Below, piece by piece: positions 24,992-34,221 of a stretch of 41,200 bases of DNA. The notes under the pieces were generated by a model. The model had not been told where the DNA came from. It saw only the letters and a list, made by a program, of their open reading frames with translations, and did not search any database. Source of the DNA: Bacteroidales bacterium (GTDB taxonomy: Bacteria; Bacteroidota; Bacteroidia; Bacteroidales; P3); NCBI GenBank assembly GCA_017480185.1, contig JAFVBC010000004.1, positions 1 to 41,200 on the forward strand. The letters run 5' to 3'. The number at the start of each line of letters is the position of its first letter. Within the stretch, counting starts at the first letter, position 1. The position numbers were made by a program, and so were the translations under genes.

Positions 24992-25265
24992 GGTAGACGC
25001 GCATTCCGAACCATGTCTTTATGTTATGCCCTACCTCTGCTCACGCCCATCACTATCGTATCAGCCCAACCATACCATCATTCTATAAAGCGGGCCATAG
25101 TGTCCTTAGCTTATCGCATAATAAATCCCAGCAAGCATCGTGGTGCTGCTGGCTTGATGGCTTTGGGGCATACCTCCGCAACGGACGCATAAGACGAAAC
25201 CCCGCACAGGCTATTGCCAACACATGACTTTGCAGGTGATGCATCAAGAATGTAAAATAGAGAGA

Positions 25266-25308
25266 GCAAACTTTTGTCAATTTTATTTCTGTATTGACGA
25301 AAGTTTGC
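25266..25308. promoter_or_regulatory. operator-like inverted repeat upstream of the AbiE genes
   Basis: GCAAACTTTTGTCAAT (25266-25281) and ATTGACGAAAGTTTGC (25293-25308) are reverse complements at 15 of 16 positions, separated by 11 bases. A near-consensus -7 box TACTTTAG (25310-25317) abuts the right arm, and the antitoxin ATG follows at 25338. AbiEi antitoxins of known systems bind inverted repeats in their own promoter, so this is the likely autoregulation site. Confidence 0.75.
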
Positions 25309-25337
25309 GTACTTTAGCACCACTAAACTGAGATAAA

Positions 25338-26051
25338 ATGTATGACCATTTACACATAGAAGACTTGCATAATGCGCTGGGTAACAAAAGAGAAATATCA
25401 TTTAATGATTTGTTTTTTTTCTATCGTGGGTATTCTCCAAATATACCTGTTCCCACTGTCAAGCAGCGAATACATTCATTAATCGAAAAGGGACTCATTC
25501 ACAAAACTGGCTATGGGAGATACCGCTTCGGGGGTAAACCAACATTTCTCCCTAATGTATATACGGAGACACAGAAGATTGCGCGATTAATGGATCATCG
25601 GTTTCCCTACGTGGACTATTGTCAGTGGGACCTGGCTGTAGCAAACATCTTTTCCCAACATCTGCTCAATATTCAGTTGCTTTTTGTAGATGTTGAACGT
25701 GATGCCACAGAATCTGTTTATCGTGAAATACGTGACCGATATCACAATACGGTTCTGTACCGTAACCTTAGCGAAGAACTGCCCTATTACGACGGTTGCA
25801 TTGTCGTTCGAAATATAGTTTCAGATGCACCTATTGTTGATGTTGACGGACTTCCTATGGCATCGATAGAAAAAATACTTGTTGATTTTGCCATAGACAG
25901 ACTCTTCCCTTTTCATAACCATGAGCTGTATAGTATTTATGAAAATGCGCTGTCATCCTACGCTGTAAATATAAATCGTTTGTTGCGATATGCGGGGCGT
26001 CGTGGCCGCCGGGACACCATTGAAGACATACTAAACGAAATTGACTATTGA
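25338..26051 (+). CDS. AbiEi-like antitoxin/transcriptional repressor (DUF6577-like)
   Basis: 237 residues. The N-terminal 60 residues look like a winged helix (FNDLFFFYRGYSPNIPVPTVKQRIHSLIEKGLIHKTGYGRYRF: helix, recognition helix TVKQRIHSLIEKG and wing). The larger C-terminal part resembles the antitoxin domain of AbiEi proteins, ending in a basic RRGRRDTIEDIL helix. In type IV AbiE systems this protein represses the operon and neutralises the nucleotidyltransferase toxin without direct binding. Downstream is the toxin gene in a near-overlapping arrangement; upstream is a matching inverted-repeat operator. The DUF6577 assignment is from memory. Confidence 0.8.
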   Translation: MYDHLHIEDLHNALGNKREISFNDLFFFYRGYSPNIPVPTVKQRIHSLIEKGLIHKTGYGRYRFGGKPTFLPNVYTETQKIARLMDHRFPYVDYCQWDLAVANIFSQHLLNIQLLFVDVERDATESVYREIRDRYHNTVLYRNLSEELPYYDGCIVVRNIVSDAPIVDVDGLPMASIEKILVDFAIDRLFPFHNHELYSIYENALSSYAVNINRLLRYAGRRGRRDTIEDILNEIDY

Positions 26052-26052
26052 T

Positions 26053-27120
26053 GTGATAAAGAATAATTCTTTCACTCTTGAGTGGATATACAAAGTATCC
26101 AAAAACACAAAGGCTGACAGGATTCTTGTAGAAAAAGCCATTCGGGCGATGGCACTACTTGAAGGGCTTTCCGAATCTTCCATGCAGTTCATATTCAAGG
26201 GTGGTACAGCCTTGATGTTGCTATTCCAGAAGCCTCATCGCTTATCTATCGACATTGATATCATCGTCAATCCTCAAGAAGGTAACATTGAAAATGTCCT
26301 CAAATCCATTTTTTCCGCCAAAGGTTTTATACGTTTTGAAGAGCAAATTCGCCCATTAGGAAACAATATTCCTGTCTGCCATTACAAATTCTATTACACC
26401 TCTGCCGTGGAGGGCAAGGAATCATACATACTACTGGATATTCTATTTGAGGACAACCCATACAATTCTCTTGTTGAGATTCCTATTGATAACGTTTTCG
26501 TCGATACACAGGCTCCTGCAATTAATGTAAAAGTACCCGACTTCAACAACCTCCTTGCCGACAAAATGACAGCCTTCGCACCTCAAACCATCGGTGTTCC
26601 TTACAAGAAAAAGGATGTTAGTTGTGGAATGGAGATTATCAAGCAATTGTACGACATTGGATGTCTTTTCGACAAAGCTTCAGATATACAATCCATTTCA
26701 AATACATACCATCGTATTGCAAACCAAGAATTATCCTATCGTGGCCACATCACTTCTGTTGATGTAGTATTACGTGATACCATAGACAACGCTCTTTCTA
26801 TATGCTTTCGCAAAGCGTATCACGAGGCCGATTTCGACACGCTCTATTTAGGAACAAAGCAAGTTGGCAGTTTCATTTTCTCCGAGCACTTCCACATCGA
26901 AAAAGCCATACTCGCCGCAGCCAAAACCGTTTATTTGTCCGCCCTGCTGCTTTCTAGGTCAACCACAATTGAGAAATACAGCGATAAGCGTATCTCGGAT
27001 ATTGCCGACTGGGCAATCAACGAATACGAATACACCAAACTCAACAAACTAAAGAAAACCTATCCAGAGGCATTCTTTTACTTGTATTTGGCGTTACAAC
27101 AAGCAAATACCAACCAATAG
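26053..27120 (+). CDS. AbiEii/AbiGii family nucleotidyltransferase toxin
   Basis: 355 residues from a GTG at 26053, one base after the antitoxin stop; a TTG at 26041 overlapping the antitoxin is the alternative, and no ATG is available. Seen: FIFKGGTALMLLFQKPHRLSID, beginning the DNA polymerase beta-type motif GGTALxL, followed by the catalytic acids in SIDIDIIV, then VPDFNNLLADKMTAFAPQTIG and a C-terminal helical region (DIADWAINEYEY). AbiEii transfers nucleotides to RNA targets and arrests growth or aborts phage infection. Intact catalytic motifs. Confidence 0.9.
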   Translation: MIKNNSFTLEWIYKVSKNTKADRILVEKAIRAMALLEGLSESSMQFIFKGGTALMLLFQKPHRLSIDIDIIVNPQEGNIENVLKSIFSAKGFIRFEEQIRPLGNNIPVCHYKFYYTSAVEGKESYILLDILFEDNPYNSLVEIPIDNVFVDTQAPAINVKVPDFNNLLADKMTAFAPQTIGVPYKKKDVSCGMEIIKQLYDIGCLFDKASDIQSISNTYHRIANQELSYRGHITSVDVVLRDTIDNALSICFRKAYHEADFDTLYLGTKQVGSFIFSEHFHIEKAILAAAKTVYLSALLLSRSTTIEKYSDKRISDIADWAINEYEYTKLNKLKKTYPEAFFYLYLALQQANTNQ

Positions 27121-27154
27121 CCATTTGCTAATAAGTAAAAACTTATAAAAGACA

Positions 27155-27862
27155 ATGAAATTTATTGTTACAATTCGAAACAAGGATATCCTCAATAGAG
27201 AACTACAGATGTTACTCAAAAAATATACAGGTAGCAATCTGATAGGTAGCACATATTGCATAAACCCAAGAGAAATCTGCTATGAATTCAAGAATTGGTT
27301 GGAGGTAAGTCTTGACAGTAGTTTTTCCATCATTCGTAACGCAATTGGAGATTGTAAGATGTGCTACGAACAGGCGGGTATAGTCTCAACTGAGGCTTGG
27401 AATAGGATAAATGTTTTCTTCTTCCAACTACAGAAGTTATTGCCTTACGCCAGAAAAGATAATGAATGGCCTTCGTGCAAGGAACTACTTAATCATTCAG
27501 AGAAAGACATTGTTAAGAAATTTCAAGAGTTAATCAAGGACGAAATAATAAAGCAGAACATCCGTACTGTTCTGAAGATAACAACAATGAAAGAGGCTAT
27601 TACCGTTGGACATCTTGCTATGTATTACATAGAGTCTTTGATTTCTATCGAGAATGAGCTATGGGCTTCTCCCGATGACCCACATGGAAACAAGCACCGC
27701 CTTCTGCTCAAATTTTCAGAGGAATTAGACTATTGTATGCAAGTCGTATCAAAAATAAATGTGGAGATTGCCCAAGACAAAATGATGGCGGCGCAAGAAG
27801 CTCAACGCAGGTGTGAGGAGATGAAAAGCAACTATCCTGCTATTGGGGAAGCCTGTCAATGA
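27155..27862 (+). CDS. protein of unknown function beside AbiE
   Basis: 235 residues, A/T-rich codons like its neighbours, and 34 bases after the toxin stop. No signal peptide or membrane segment. The sequence is mostly helical, with several Cys (GDCKMCYEQ, ESLISIENELW, EELDYCMQV) and a C-terminal charged helix (MMAAQEAQRRCEEMK). No known toxin, nuclease or HEPN motif is visible. Same-strand spacing after the TA pair suggests a third member of the operon or a separate defence gene. It is followed by 127 bases without features and the convergent apeA remnant. Confidence 0.7.
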   Translation: MKFIVTIRNKDILNRELQMLLKKYTGSNLIGSTYCINPREICYEFKNWLEVSLDSSFSIIRNAIGDCKMCYEQAGIVSTEAWNRINVFFFQLQKLLPYARKDNEWPSCKELLNHSEKDIVKKFQELIKDEIIKQNIRTVLKITTMKEAITVGHLAMYYIESLISIENELWASPDDPHGNKHRLLLKFSEELDYCMQVVSKINVEIAQDKMMAAQEAQRRCEEMKSNYPAIGEACQ

Positions 27863-27989
27863 CCAACGCTTACATATCATTATTGTTGAGGATAGATAAC
27901 CAACTGCCTTATCGGAAGCTTCTTTGATCATTCTATGTGAGCTCTATTAAGACAATCGATCTTTTATGACTTTTTTAATTGTTGCACTA

Positions 27990-29286
27990 TCAAAGCCAGT
28001 TTCTTTCATTACGCAACAAACTAACAATTTTCGTAATTCTTTTGTTGTCTTGTATAACTCCCCACCTTGCAACACATTCTTTTTCTTTCCTTTTTTTTAG
28101 GAGATGGGAATAAAAGTCTCGTGTATCCTTGATGGAAGCAATATCAATACCTCTTCCATCAAATTCTACTTCTCTTTGAAATTCGTGAATTAACGTTTCT
28201 AACTCTTTGTCCAATCCAATCTTAGTTGTTATTTTTACATTATTAGTCAACCTGTAAGAATCTTCTCGGAACCTTTGCCAGAACCCGTCCACACCTTGTA
28301 TTATGGTCATAAATTCGGCACTGTTAAAAGATCTGTGAGCAACTACACTATCTACTAAGTGTTCGATAATTAAGGGTAAATCATCGTTGTCAACTAACCA
28401 ATTATTAATTATCTTATGGAACGAATCACTTATCTCATTATAATAGAATAAAAAGTCAGCTTTTTTTAACTGTTCTTCTGTAAAACGCTCAACATACAAA
28501 TAAACCGGTAAATAGTGTTTCTTTCCATCTTTTGTGATTTGAATAGTTTCCTCATCAAGAAGTCTAATCTCGGAAAAGTGACATTCTTTTTGTGAGGTAA
28601 AAGTCAACAACTTTTCAAAACGGAAAATGTTTTTCAATATTTCTGGTATTGATAGGCCGCCGTGCTTTGCAATGCAAAAAGTCGTATCTTGGAATAATAA
28701 TGGGTCTTCGCTGAATCCCCCCTCCTGCATAACCACAATCTCTATTAATTTTAATGGTTATATCATTACTCAATGTTTCCTCAAAGATAGGACAATTTGT
28801 CAAAGAGACATCTGCCTCTATGGAAATTTTATCTATTTTGTTTTTATCATAATGGAAACGTTGTTTGATGATGTTTGGGGAACACCACCACTTTAATTCG
28901 TGGAAACGAGCCTCGGCCTCAATGTTATACAACTTTTCAAAATCGTCAATATGCTTTCCGTATACCATATAGACGACCCTATATTTCACCATTGGGAACG
29001 GGCAAGACAAATTAAGACTTGTCCTATTTCGGATTGCATAGAGTGAAATTTTCTTCGCATCTGAATCCAAACCATGTATTATACATGCTTTTCGCATTAA
29101 ACTTTTATTGCCTGTAAATTCTGCGAATCTATTACTATCAGAACTAAGACTACCTATCAACTCCAATTCAATTCGACTATTCGAATACCTTGTGATAATA
29201 CCTGGAATATCTTTTTCTGTATCTGTACTTGACCAAAAGTAGCCCTTATACTGCTGAATAATACTATGTAGCGGTTCGTTTGCCAT
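27990..29286 (-). pseudogene. apeA: ApeA-like HEPN anti-phage protein, split by one frameshift at a G6 tract
   Basis: Two overlapping frames make one protein of about 431 residues. The N-terminal frame (from ATG 29286) starts MANEPLHSIIQQYKGYFWSS and continues IELELIGSLSS, like the ApeA N-terminal domain. The C-terminal frame continues with GFSEDPLLFQDTTFC and ends with a HEPN motif RDFYSH (Rx4H) in KDTRDFYSHLLKKRKEK. The frames meet at six C on the plus strand (28717-28722; G6 on the coding strand). Losing one G rejoins AGGGFSEDP exactly. Family knowledge: ApeA is an HEPN ribonuclease-type abortive infection protein. The break could be mutation, sequencing error, or on/off slippage. Confidence 0.75.
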
Positions 29287-29379
29287 TTGTCAAAATATTT
29301 TCATCTAATCATATTTTACTTCACATATTTCGAATTGTCCACAATTCTAGCTATAGCATAAGGCTCCGTTTCTATTATT

Positions 29380-30238
29380 TCATTTAAATATTTCATATAA
29401 AGTAGTAGCCACAATGGCTTTTATTGTTGCATTGGAGTCTTTTTCAAGTAAGGAAGAAAATATCTCAATATTAGCAGGATTAAGTTTATATGAAATAGAA
29501 AATTGTTCTCCATATTCTAGTTTTGCTGGGAAAACAATCGGATGTATGGCATTTAACATTTGGAATGAATCATTTGTCCCTACAATCGGAATTGAAGTCC
29601 TAAATATGGGATAGTTAAAAAATCTTGATTCTTTTTCGCAATTTGTGACTACAACAGTAATTGCAACGCCATCAATTTTACCTGTAGGCTTTCCGACATA
29701 TGTCTCAAACAATAATCCTTGGCTTAAATCCACATTAGCTACTGGATGGAGAGTATCTTGTCCTTGTTTAGCACCTTCACTCTTCAAAATACTGGGTATT
29801 TCTTTTTCATTTATGATAGAATCCGCAACAATTCGCAATTTATTTTCATAATCTGCATCATTTGAAAAATCATCTCCTGCCCTACCTGCAATATAGTAGG
29901 GAAGGAAGTCTCGAATGTGCCTGAACGAAGAATTGGATAATATTTAATACTGTCGATGTCGTTCATCAATTCTGTACTAATTATTGATCCTTCAAAAGCC
30001 GCGCCTTCCCCCTGCTCGGCTTTTTTCTTATATTTAGGAGTACCTATTATTAGCACTTTGTCTGCGCGAGATATACCCATTTCCATAAATCTAGTAAGAG
30101 GATATCCTTTCGGCAAATCTTGGTCCAACAGGATCTCAAATTTTCCAAATTTCATCAGGTCGTTGGCGAATTTGCCTACCCACGCTTTATGACTCTCTCA
30201 CTATCATGTAAATACGCAATAAAAATAACCTTTTTCAC
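29380..30238 (-). pseudogene. SEFIR/TIR-like domain protein broken by two frameshifts
   Basis: Read across three frames it gives a SEFIR-type domain: KKVIFIAYLHDSE (from GTG 30238), then SHKAWVGKFANDLMKFGKFE, ILLDQDLPKG, FMEMGISRADKVLIIGTPKY and EGSIISTELMNDIDSIKYYP, then LPYYIAGRAGDDFSNDADYE. Frameshift 1 lies in a GAGAGAG run near 30190-30200; frameshift 2 lies near 29906 in a TCCTTCCC run; each looks like a one-base loss. The C-terminal 115 residues (from about GKPTGKIDGVAITV) are beta-rich and unassigned. SEFIR domains act in signalling or as NADase-type effectors in bacterial immunity. It lies 93 bases upstream of apeA on the same strand. Confidence 0.72.
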
Positions 30239-30349
30239 CCCCTACAATTGATTAAAAACTTATTAAGTTAAACAACGATAAGGCATGTCTTTTATTATTG
30301 ATAATAGCGATTTCTTCGGGGGGGAGGCTGTAGAGTTAGTAGTCTTTAT

Positions 30350-30856
30350 TTATTCGCCAGCCATACGGAACTCGAACTCGTAGCTCTTGATGAATTCAAT
30401 CTCTTCTTGTGTAAGGACTTATAGTGGTCCGATGTGATCGTCTATTTCATCAATGATTGCTTTGGAACGTAATATCTTGTATTACTTGAAATAGTCCATA
30501 GTATACCTTGACCCTGCGGAAACCATTCTAACATTAGCATTGTGTTCTACGTCATCCAAATATCGTTTATATATAGCTTCAATGTTTATCACATCACTTG
30601 ATGACATACTCGATAACGGTGTCGTAGATTTGCAAACATCGTATGCAGAACCTGTTAGATTATTAGAATATACTTGGTAAAACCCAAACGCAAGGTTACT
30701 GCTTAAGATACACCCTACAATATCTCTGTATTATTTATCAACCATTATATAGGTTTCGGTATTTGAGTGGGTGCTATAGTTCGTTCCTATTTTGAAGTAT
30801 CGTCCACCTGTGGCTCTATAAAACGACTCTCTACAATGCCATAGTTCGATGAGGCG
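30350..30856 (-). pseudogene. 3' remnant of a type IIG (Eco57I-like) restriction-modification gene
   Basis: One continuous frame of about 169 codons reads SFYRATGGRYFKIGTNYSTH, NTETYIMVDK, stop, YRDIVGCILSSNLAFGFYQV, then VINIEAIYKRYLDDVEHNA, MDYFK, stop, YKILRSKAIIDEIDDHIGPL, stop, VLTQEEIEFIKSYEFEFRMA, GE, final stop. This is the C-terminal target-recognition and tail part of Eco57I-type fused methylase-endonucleases (recollection of family pattern). All three internal stops are TAA (plus-strand TTA), with no frameshift between them. The methylase part is missing. The gap on to 31121 shows no gene. Confidence 0.7.
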
Positions 30857-31121
30857 TCAGCAAGGAAATGCGATTCTTCCTAAAAATTTTAGATGATAGG
30901 GCAATAAAATAAAAATTGAACGACGGCGTTTATACGAGTGTAATATGAACTGATATGGATTATTGTTATATTCATAATTCGCCGATTATTACCCCCCCAA
31001 GAAGTTGCAGTTGTAAACATCGGGGCTAATTCCTCGCTTTGTTTGTTTAATTCACTCTCTGCTTGTCGCAGGTTTTGCGGCGGGGTGGAGTTGTTTTTGT
31101 AATTTCTAATCTTATTTGAAT

Positions 31122-32537
31122 ATGAAGAAAGCAATTTATTCTCTCGGTTTGATGCTGACGTTATCAGTTGCAGCATCGGCACAAGGCCAAACGGAACCCG
31201 ACCTTTGGATTTATGAATACAAAGAGGTTATCGACACCGCCAAAGCAGATTCGATTGTTGCAGCATACAACGCAGAATATAATGCTACGGCAAGAATAGA
31301 AGCATTACGTGCTTTTGCTGCTCCTATAGAAGAGGAAATCGCAGAAATTGACAAATTGATGTCCTACGAAGAGAGCGGAAAGAAACTTGAAACTGAACTG
31401 TATAAAAACTCAACATTTCTTGTGCTTGTTCGGCTTTGTAAAGGTAATCCGAATGTGACAGATAGAGAACTGAAAACCGTATATAAAGGGAAAGTACCCA
31501 AAGGTTTCACCGATAAGGTTTTACTTCCTGCCAAGTCGGAATTACAGTCAAGGATTGATAACTTTGAATACACGCCTGTAAAATACCATTCCTGGGGTAC
31601 AGTCTTTAAACAATACTATTACGACAGAGAGGCCGGTAAGGAGATGCCAAGTAAGTTTTCCTCCAATGAGGATAAATTAGACAGACCGATGAAAACAATC
31701 ACCATACGCAAGCCAAACACTGAATGTGCAGATAACTACTTCAATGGAACATTCCGCCTAAGCGATTATAAGCCGTGGAGCGAATACGAAAGCCACCATT
31801 GGGACAAGATTCAGCAATCGCAAGGATGGGAATGGTCCGATGGAAAGGAGTTGCAAAGCAAAACCGTCTATTTCCCCGAAGAAAGAAATTACAGGTATCA
31901 CCCCTCGCACCCCGAATACCGCATTTCGTGCAATTGGCGTGACAACTACTGCCACCACCCCAATGTTTATAATGACAAGGGCGTGCTGGTGCGGGCAGGA
32001 AATATAGACGGACTTGGGCAAGGGTACAAGGAGATGACAGAGGCCGTAATGACGGCTATCTGCAAGCGCGACTTCCTCGCCAACAAGTACAACATCAACA
32101 GCGCGAAGCCCGAAACGCTGTTGGCATTGCGCATCAAGTTCGACCTCATCGACGCTGTGGATGCCCGTTTCAAAAATTATATGAAGATGGCGCAGGATGC
32201 CCGAGACGAGATAGTATCCGCCACAACTCCTGCCCAATATGCTGCTGCAAAGAAAAAACAGAGCGAGGCACTTAATGTTCTAATGGAATATGTTTCCAAA
32301 GAGCGAGAACCGCAAGCAATGAACTACATCAAGCAATTGAATTCCGACCATCAAGCCGAATTGTCGTACCTCTACAAGATTGAACGTGAGGATAACGTGA
32401 CATTCAAACTCTATTTCCTCAACGACAAAATGGAGTGCGGTTGCATAGCACTGATGAAATGGAGCAACAAAGAACCCTACGAAGCGCAGTACGAAATTGA
32501 ACTGCTGCCATGCGAAACCATCACAATTAGACGATAA
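31122..32537 (+). CDS. secreted protein of unknown function
   Basis: 471 residues. Signal peptide MKKAIYSLGLMLTLSVAASA with cleavage expected near ASAQG. The mature protein is helical and charged (IEEEIAEIDKLMSYEESGKK; ARDEIVSATTPAQYAAAKKK), with a Trp/Tyr/His-rich middle (SHHWDKIQQSQGWEWSDGKE, YRYHPSHPEYRISC) and four Cys. No domain recognised. No close neighbour on the same strand; it stands alone between decayed genes. The ATG at 31122 is used because the preceding TTG adds nothing to the signal peptide. Confidence 0.75.
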   Translation: MKKAIYSLGLMLTLSVAASAQGQTEPDLWIYEYKEVIDTAKADSIVAAYNAEYNATARIEALRAFAAPIEEEIAEIDKLMSYEESGKKLETELYKNSTFLVLVRLCKGNPNVTDRELKTVYKGKVPKGFTDKVLLPAKSELQSRIDNFEYTPVKYHSWGTVFKQYYYDREAGKEMPSKFSSNEDKLDRPMKTITIRKPNTECADNYFNGTFRLSDYKPWSEYESHHWDKIQQSQGWEWSDGKELQSKTVYFPEERNYRYHPSHPEYRISCNWRDNYCHHPNVYNDKGVLVRAGNIDGLGQGYKEMTEAVMTAICKRDFLANKYNINSAKPETLLALRIKFDLIDAVDARFKNYMKMAQDARDEIVSATTPAQYAAAKKKQSEALNVLMEYVSKEREPQAMNYIKQLNSDHQAELSYLYKIEREDNVTFKLYFLNDKMECGCIALMKWSNKEPYEAQYEIELLPCETITIRR

Positions 32538-32578
32538 ATAATTAACCTCAAGTGTCACCAATAAAAAACATTAAGATT

Positions 32579-32900
32579 ATGAAAATACCCATTCAAATCG
32601 ACACTGTCAGCATCGCGCGGGCGACCAACGCGGCACACTATGAGTACCTTGATACGGTGCGGAAGCGCATCGTTGAGATACGGCTCAAAAACAAGTTGTG
32701 GCATCCATGCCATCGAGGAGTTGCTCACTTTATTAGATTGAATTCGGGGGTATTCGCAGCCTTTGGCACCGCAAAGACTTCGAGAACTTGGACGCGACAT
32801 TCAAACGCTACACTGCAAGCCTCAAGACAGCCTCGCTACGCGATGCCGTGGAACTTGTCATTCGGCGTAGCATCTATGTTACTGAAAGTGCAATTAAGAG
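32579..32900 (+). pseudogene. degenerate gene remnant, family unclear
   Basis: An ATG at 32579 opens MKIPIQIDTVSIARATNAAH, YEYLDTVRKRIVEIRL, which looks like a genuine Bacteroidales protein start (possibly DUF6261-like, weak). The frame then loses sense. A second frame carries WHRKDFENLDATFKRYTASL, KTASLRDAVELVI from about 32765. At least one frameshift and probably a deletion separate them. The remainder up to 33121 holds only a short hairpin TAACAC/GTGTTA (33067-33083) just before the acr3 gene. Confidence 0.45.
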
Positions 32901-33121
32901 GGCTAGCTGGTCTCTTGCAAAGCTAATTACAGATGTGTTTTGTGGGGTAGAAAACTTGATAGAACATTTTTGCACAATGGATAAAAAAGATTTACCACAT
33001 CGGCTAACGTTCGTATACTTGCAATAGCAAAACATAATGTCAGAATCAACCAAACACACAATGGCATAACACTTTACGTGTTAATAAAGCAAGAAACTAT
33101 AACAACCAAAGAGACAATACC

Positions 33122-34156
33122 ATGAGCTTCTTTCAACGCTATCTATCCCTATGGGTGGTGGTCTGCATGGCGATTGGCGTAGCCATTGGACAATGGCTAC
33201 CTGTCGTGCCACAAACATTGAGTCGGCTTGAATATGCCCACGTGTCGCTCCCCATGGCAGTGTTGATATGGTTAATGGTTTATCCCATGATGCTGAAGGT
33301 AGATTTTGCCAGTGTGCGACAAGTGGGGAGACATCCTAAAGGGTTGGTGGTTACATGCGTTATGAACTGGATAGTCAAGCCCTTCACAATGTTCGGCATT
33401 GCTTGGTTTTTCCTACATGTTGTCTTTAGGCAATGGATTGCCACACCTTTGGCCGACGAGTATATATCTGGTGCCGTACTACTGGGAGCAGCCCCATGCA
33501 CGGCAATGGTCTTTGTGTGGAGCCACCTCTGCAAAGGGGATGCTACCTACACCTTGGTACAGGTGGCGATAAACGACCTCATACTGCTGGTGGCCTATGC
33601 TCCAATCGTAGCATTGCTTTTGGGCGTGGGGGGAGTGCATCTGCCATGGACTACGCTACTGCTTTCGGTGGGCTTGTTTGTGGTGGTGCCATTAACGGCA
33701 GGTATTATAACACGTCACGTGGTAACCCACCAACGAGGAGACGTCTATTTCAACCAGAACTTTGTACACCGTTTCGACAATATCACCACCATAGGCCTGC
33801 TGCTCACACTCATAATCCTCTTCGCTTTCCAGGGCGAGACCATACTGAGCAATCCGTTACATATAGTGCTCATTGCCATACCACTGGTACTGCAGACCTA
33901 CCTCATCTTTGGACTTACCTATGGTTGGGCTCGCGCTTGGCATCTTCCCTACCCCATTGCCGCACCAGCTGGCATGATTGGGGCAAGCAACTTTTTCGAG
34001 TTGGCAGTGGCGGTGGCAATATCGCTCTTCGGGATGCAAAGTGGTGCAGCATTAGCCACGGTGGTTGGCGTGCTGGTAGAGGTTCCTGTTATGCTCTCAC
34101 TGGTGCATATTGCTCGTCGCAATGCACCTCCCTCATACAACAACCATAAAGGATAA
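33122..34156 (+). CDS. Acr3-family arsenite efflux permease
   Basis: 344 residues with about 10 TM segments of the bile/arsenite/riboflavin transporter fold. Seen: MAVLIWLMVYPMMLKVDFAS near TM2, NWIVKPFTMFGIAWFF, and GAAPCTAMVFVWSHLCKGDA with the conserved Cys required for arsenite transport. It exports As(III) (and possibly Sb(III)) from the cytoplasm. No arsR or arsC is adjacent. A 6-base inverted repeat (33067-33083) 38 bases upstream could be an operator, but this is weak. The DUF1848 gene follows after 65 bases. Confidence 0.92.
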   Translation: MSFFQRYLSLWVVVCMAIGVAIGQWLPVVPQTLSRLEYAHVSLPMAVLIWLMVYPMMLKVDFASVRQVGRHPKGLVVTCVMNWIVKPFTMFGIAWFFLHVVFRQWIATPLADEYISGAVLLGAAPCTAMVFVWSHLCKGDATYTLVQVAINDLILLVAYAPIVALLLGVGGVHLPWTTLLLSVGLFVVVPLTAGIITRHVVTHQRGDVYFNQNFVHRFDNITTIGLLLTLIILFAFQGETILSNPLHIVLIAIPLVLQTYLIFGLTYGWARAWHLPYPIAAPAGMIGASNFFELAVAVAISLFGMQSGAALATVVGVLVEVPVMLSLVHIARRNAPPSYNNHKG

Positions 34157-34221
34157 ATTCAGATACATACCTCACCGCGCCATCACTATACGAACTAAGA
34201 AAACATCGTTATACGCGAGTT

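Noticed and set aside
24656-25192. 178-codon open frame as an intact gene
   Set aside because: It starts inside the terminator hairpin; only about 66 central codons resemble a known domain, and the rest is incoherent.
33067-33083. TAACAC/GTGTTA hairpin as an ArsR operator for the arsenite exporter
   Set aside because: Only 6-base arms, no arsR nearby, and no promoter placement to support it.
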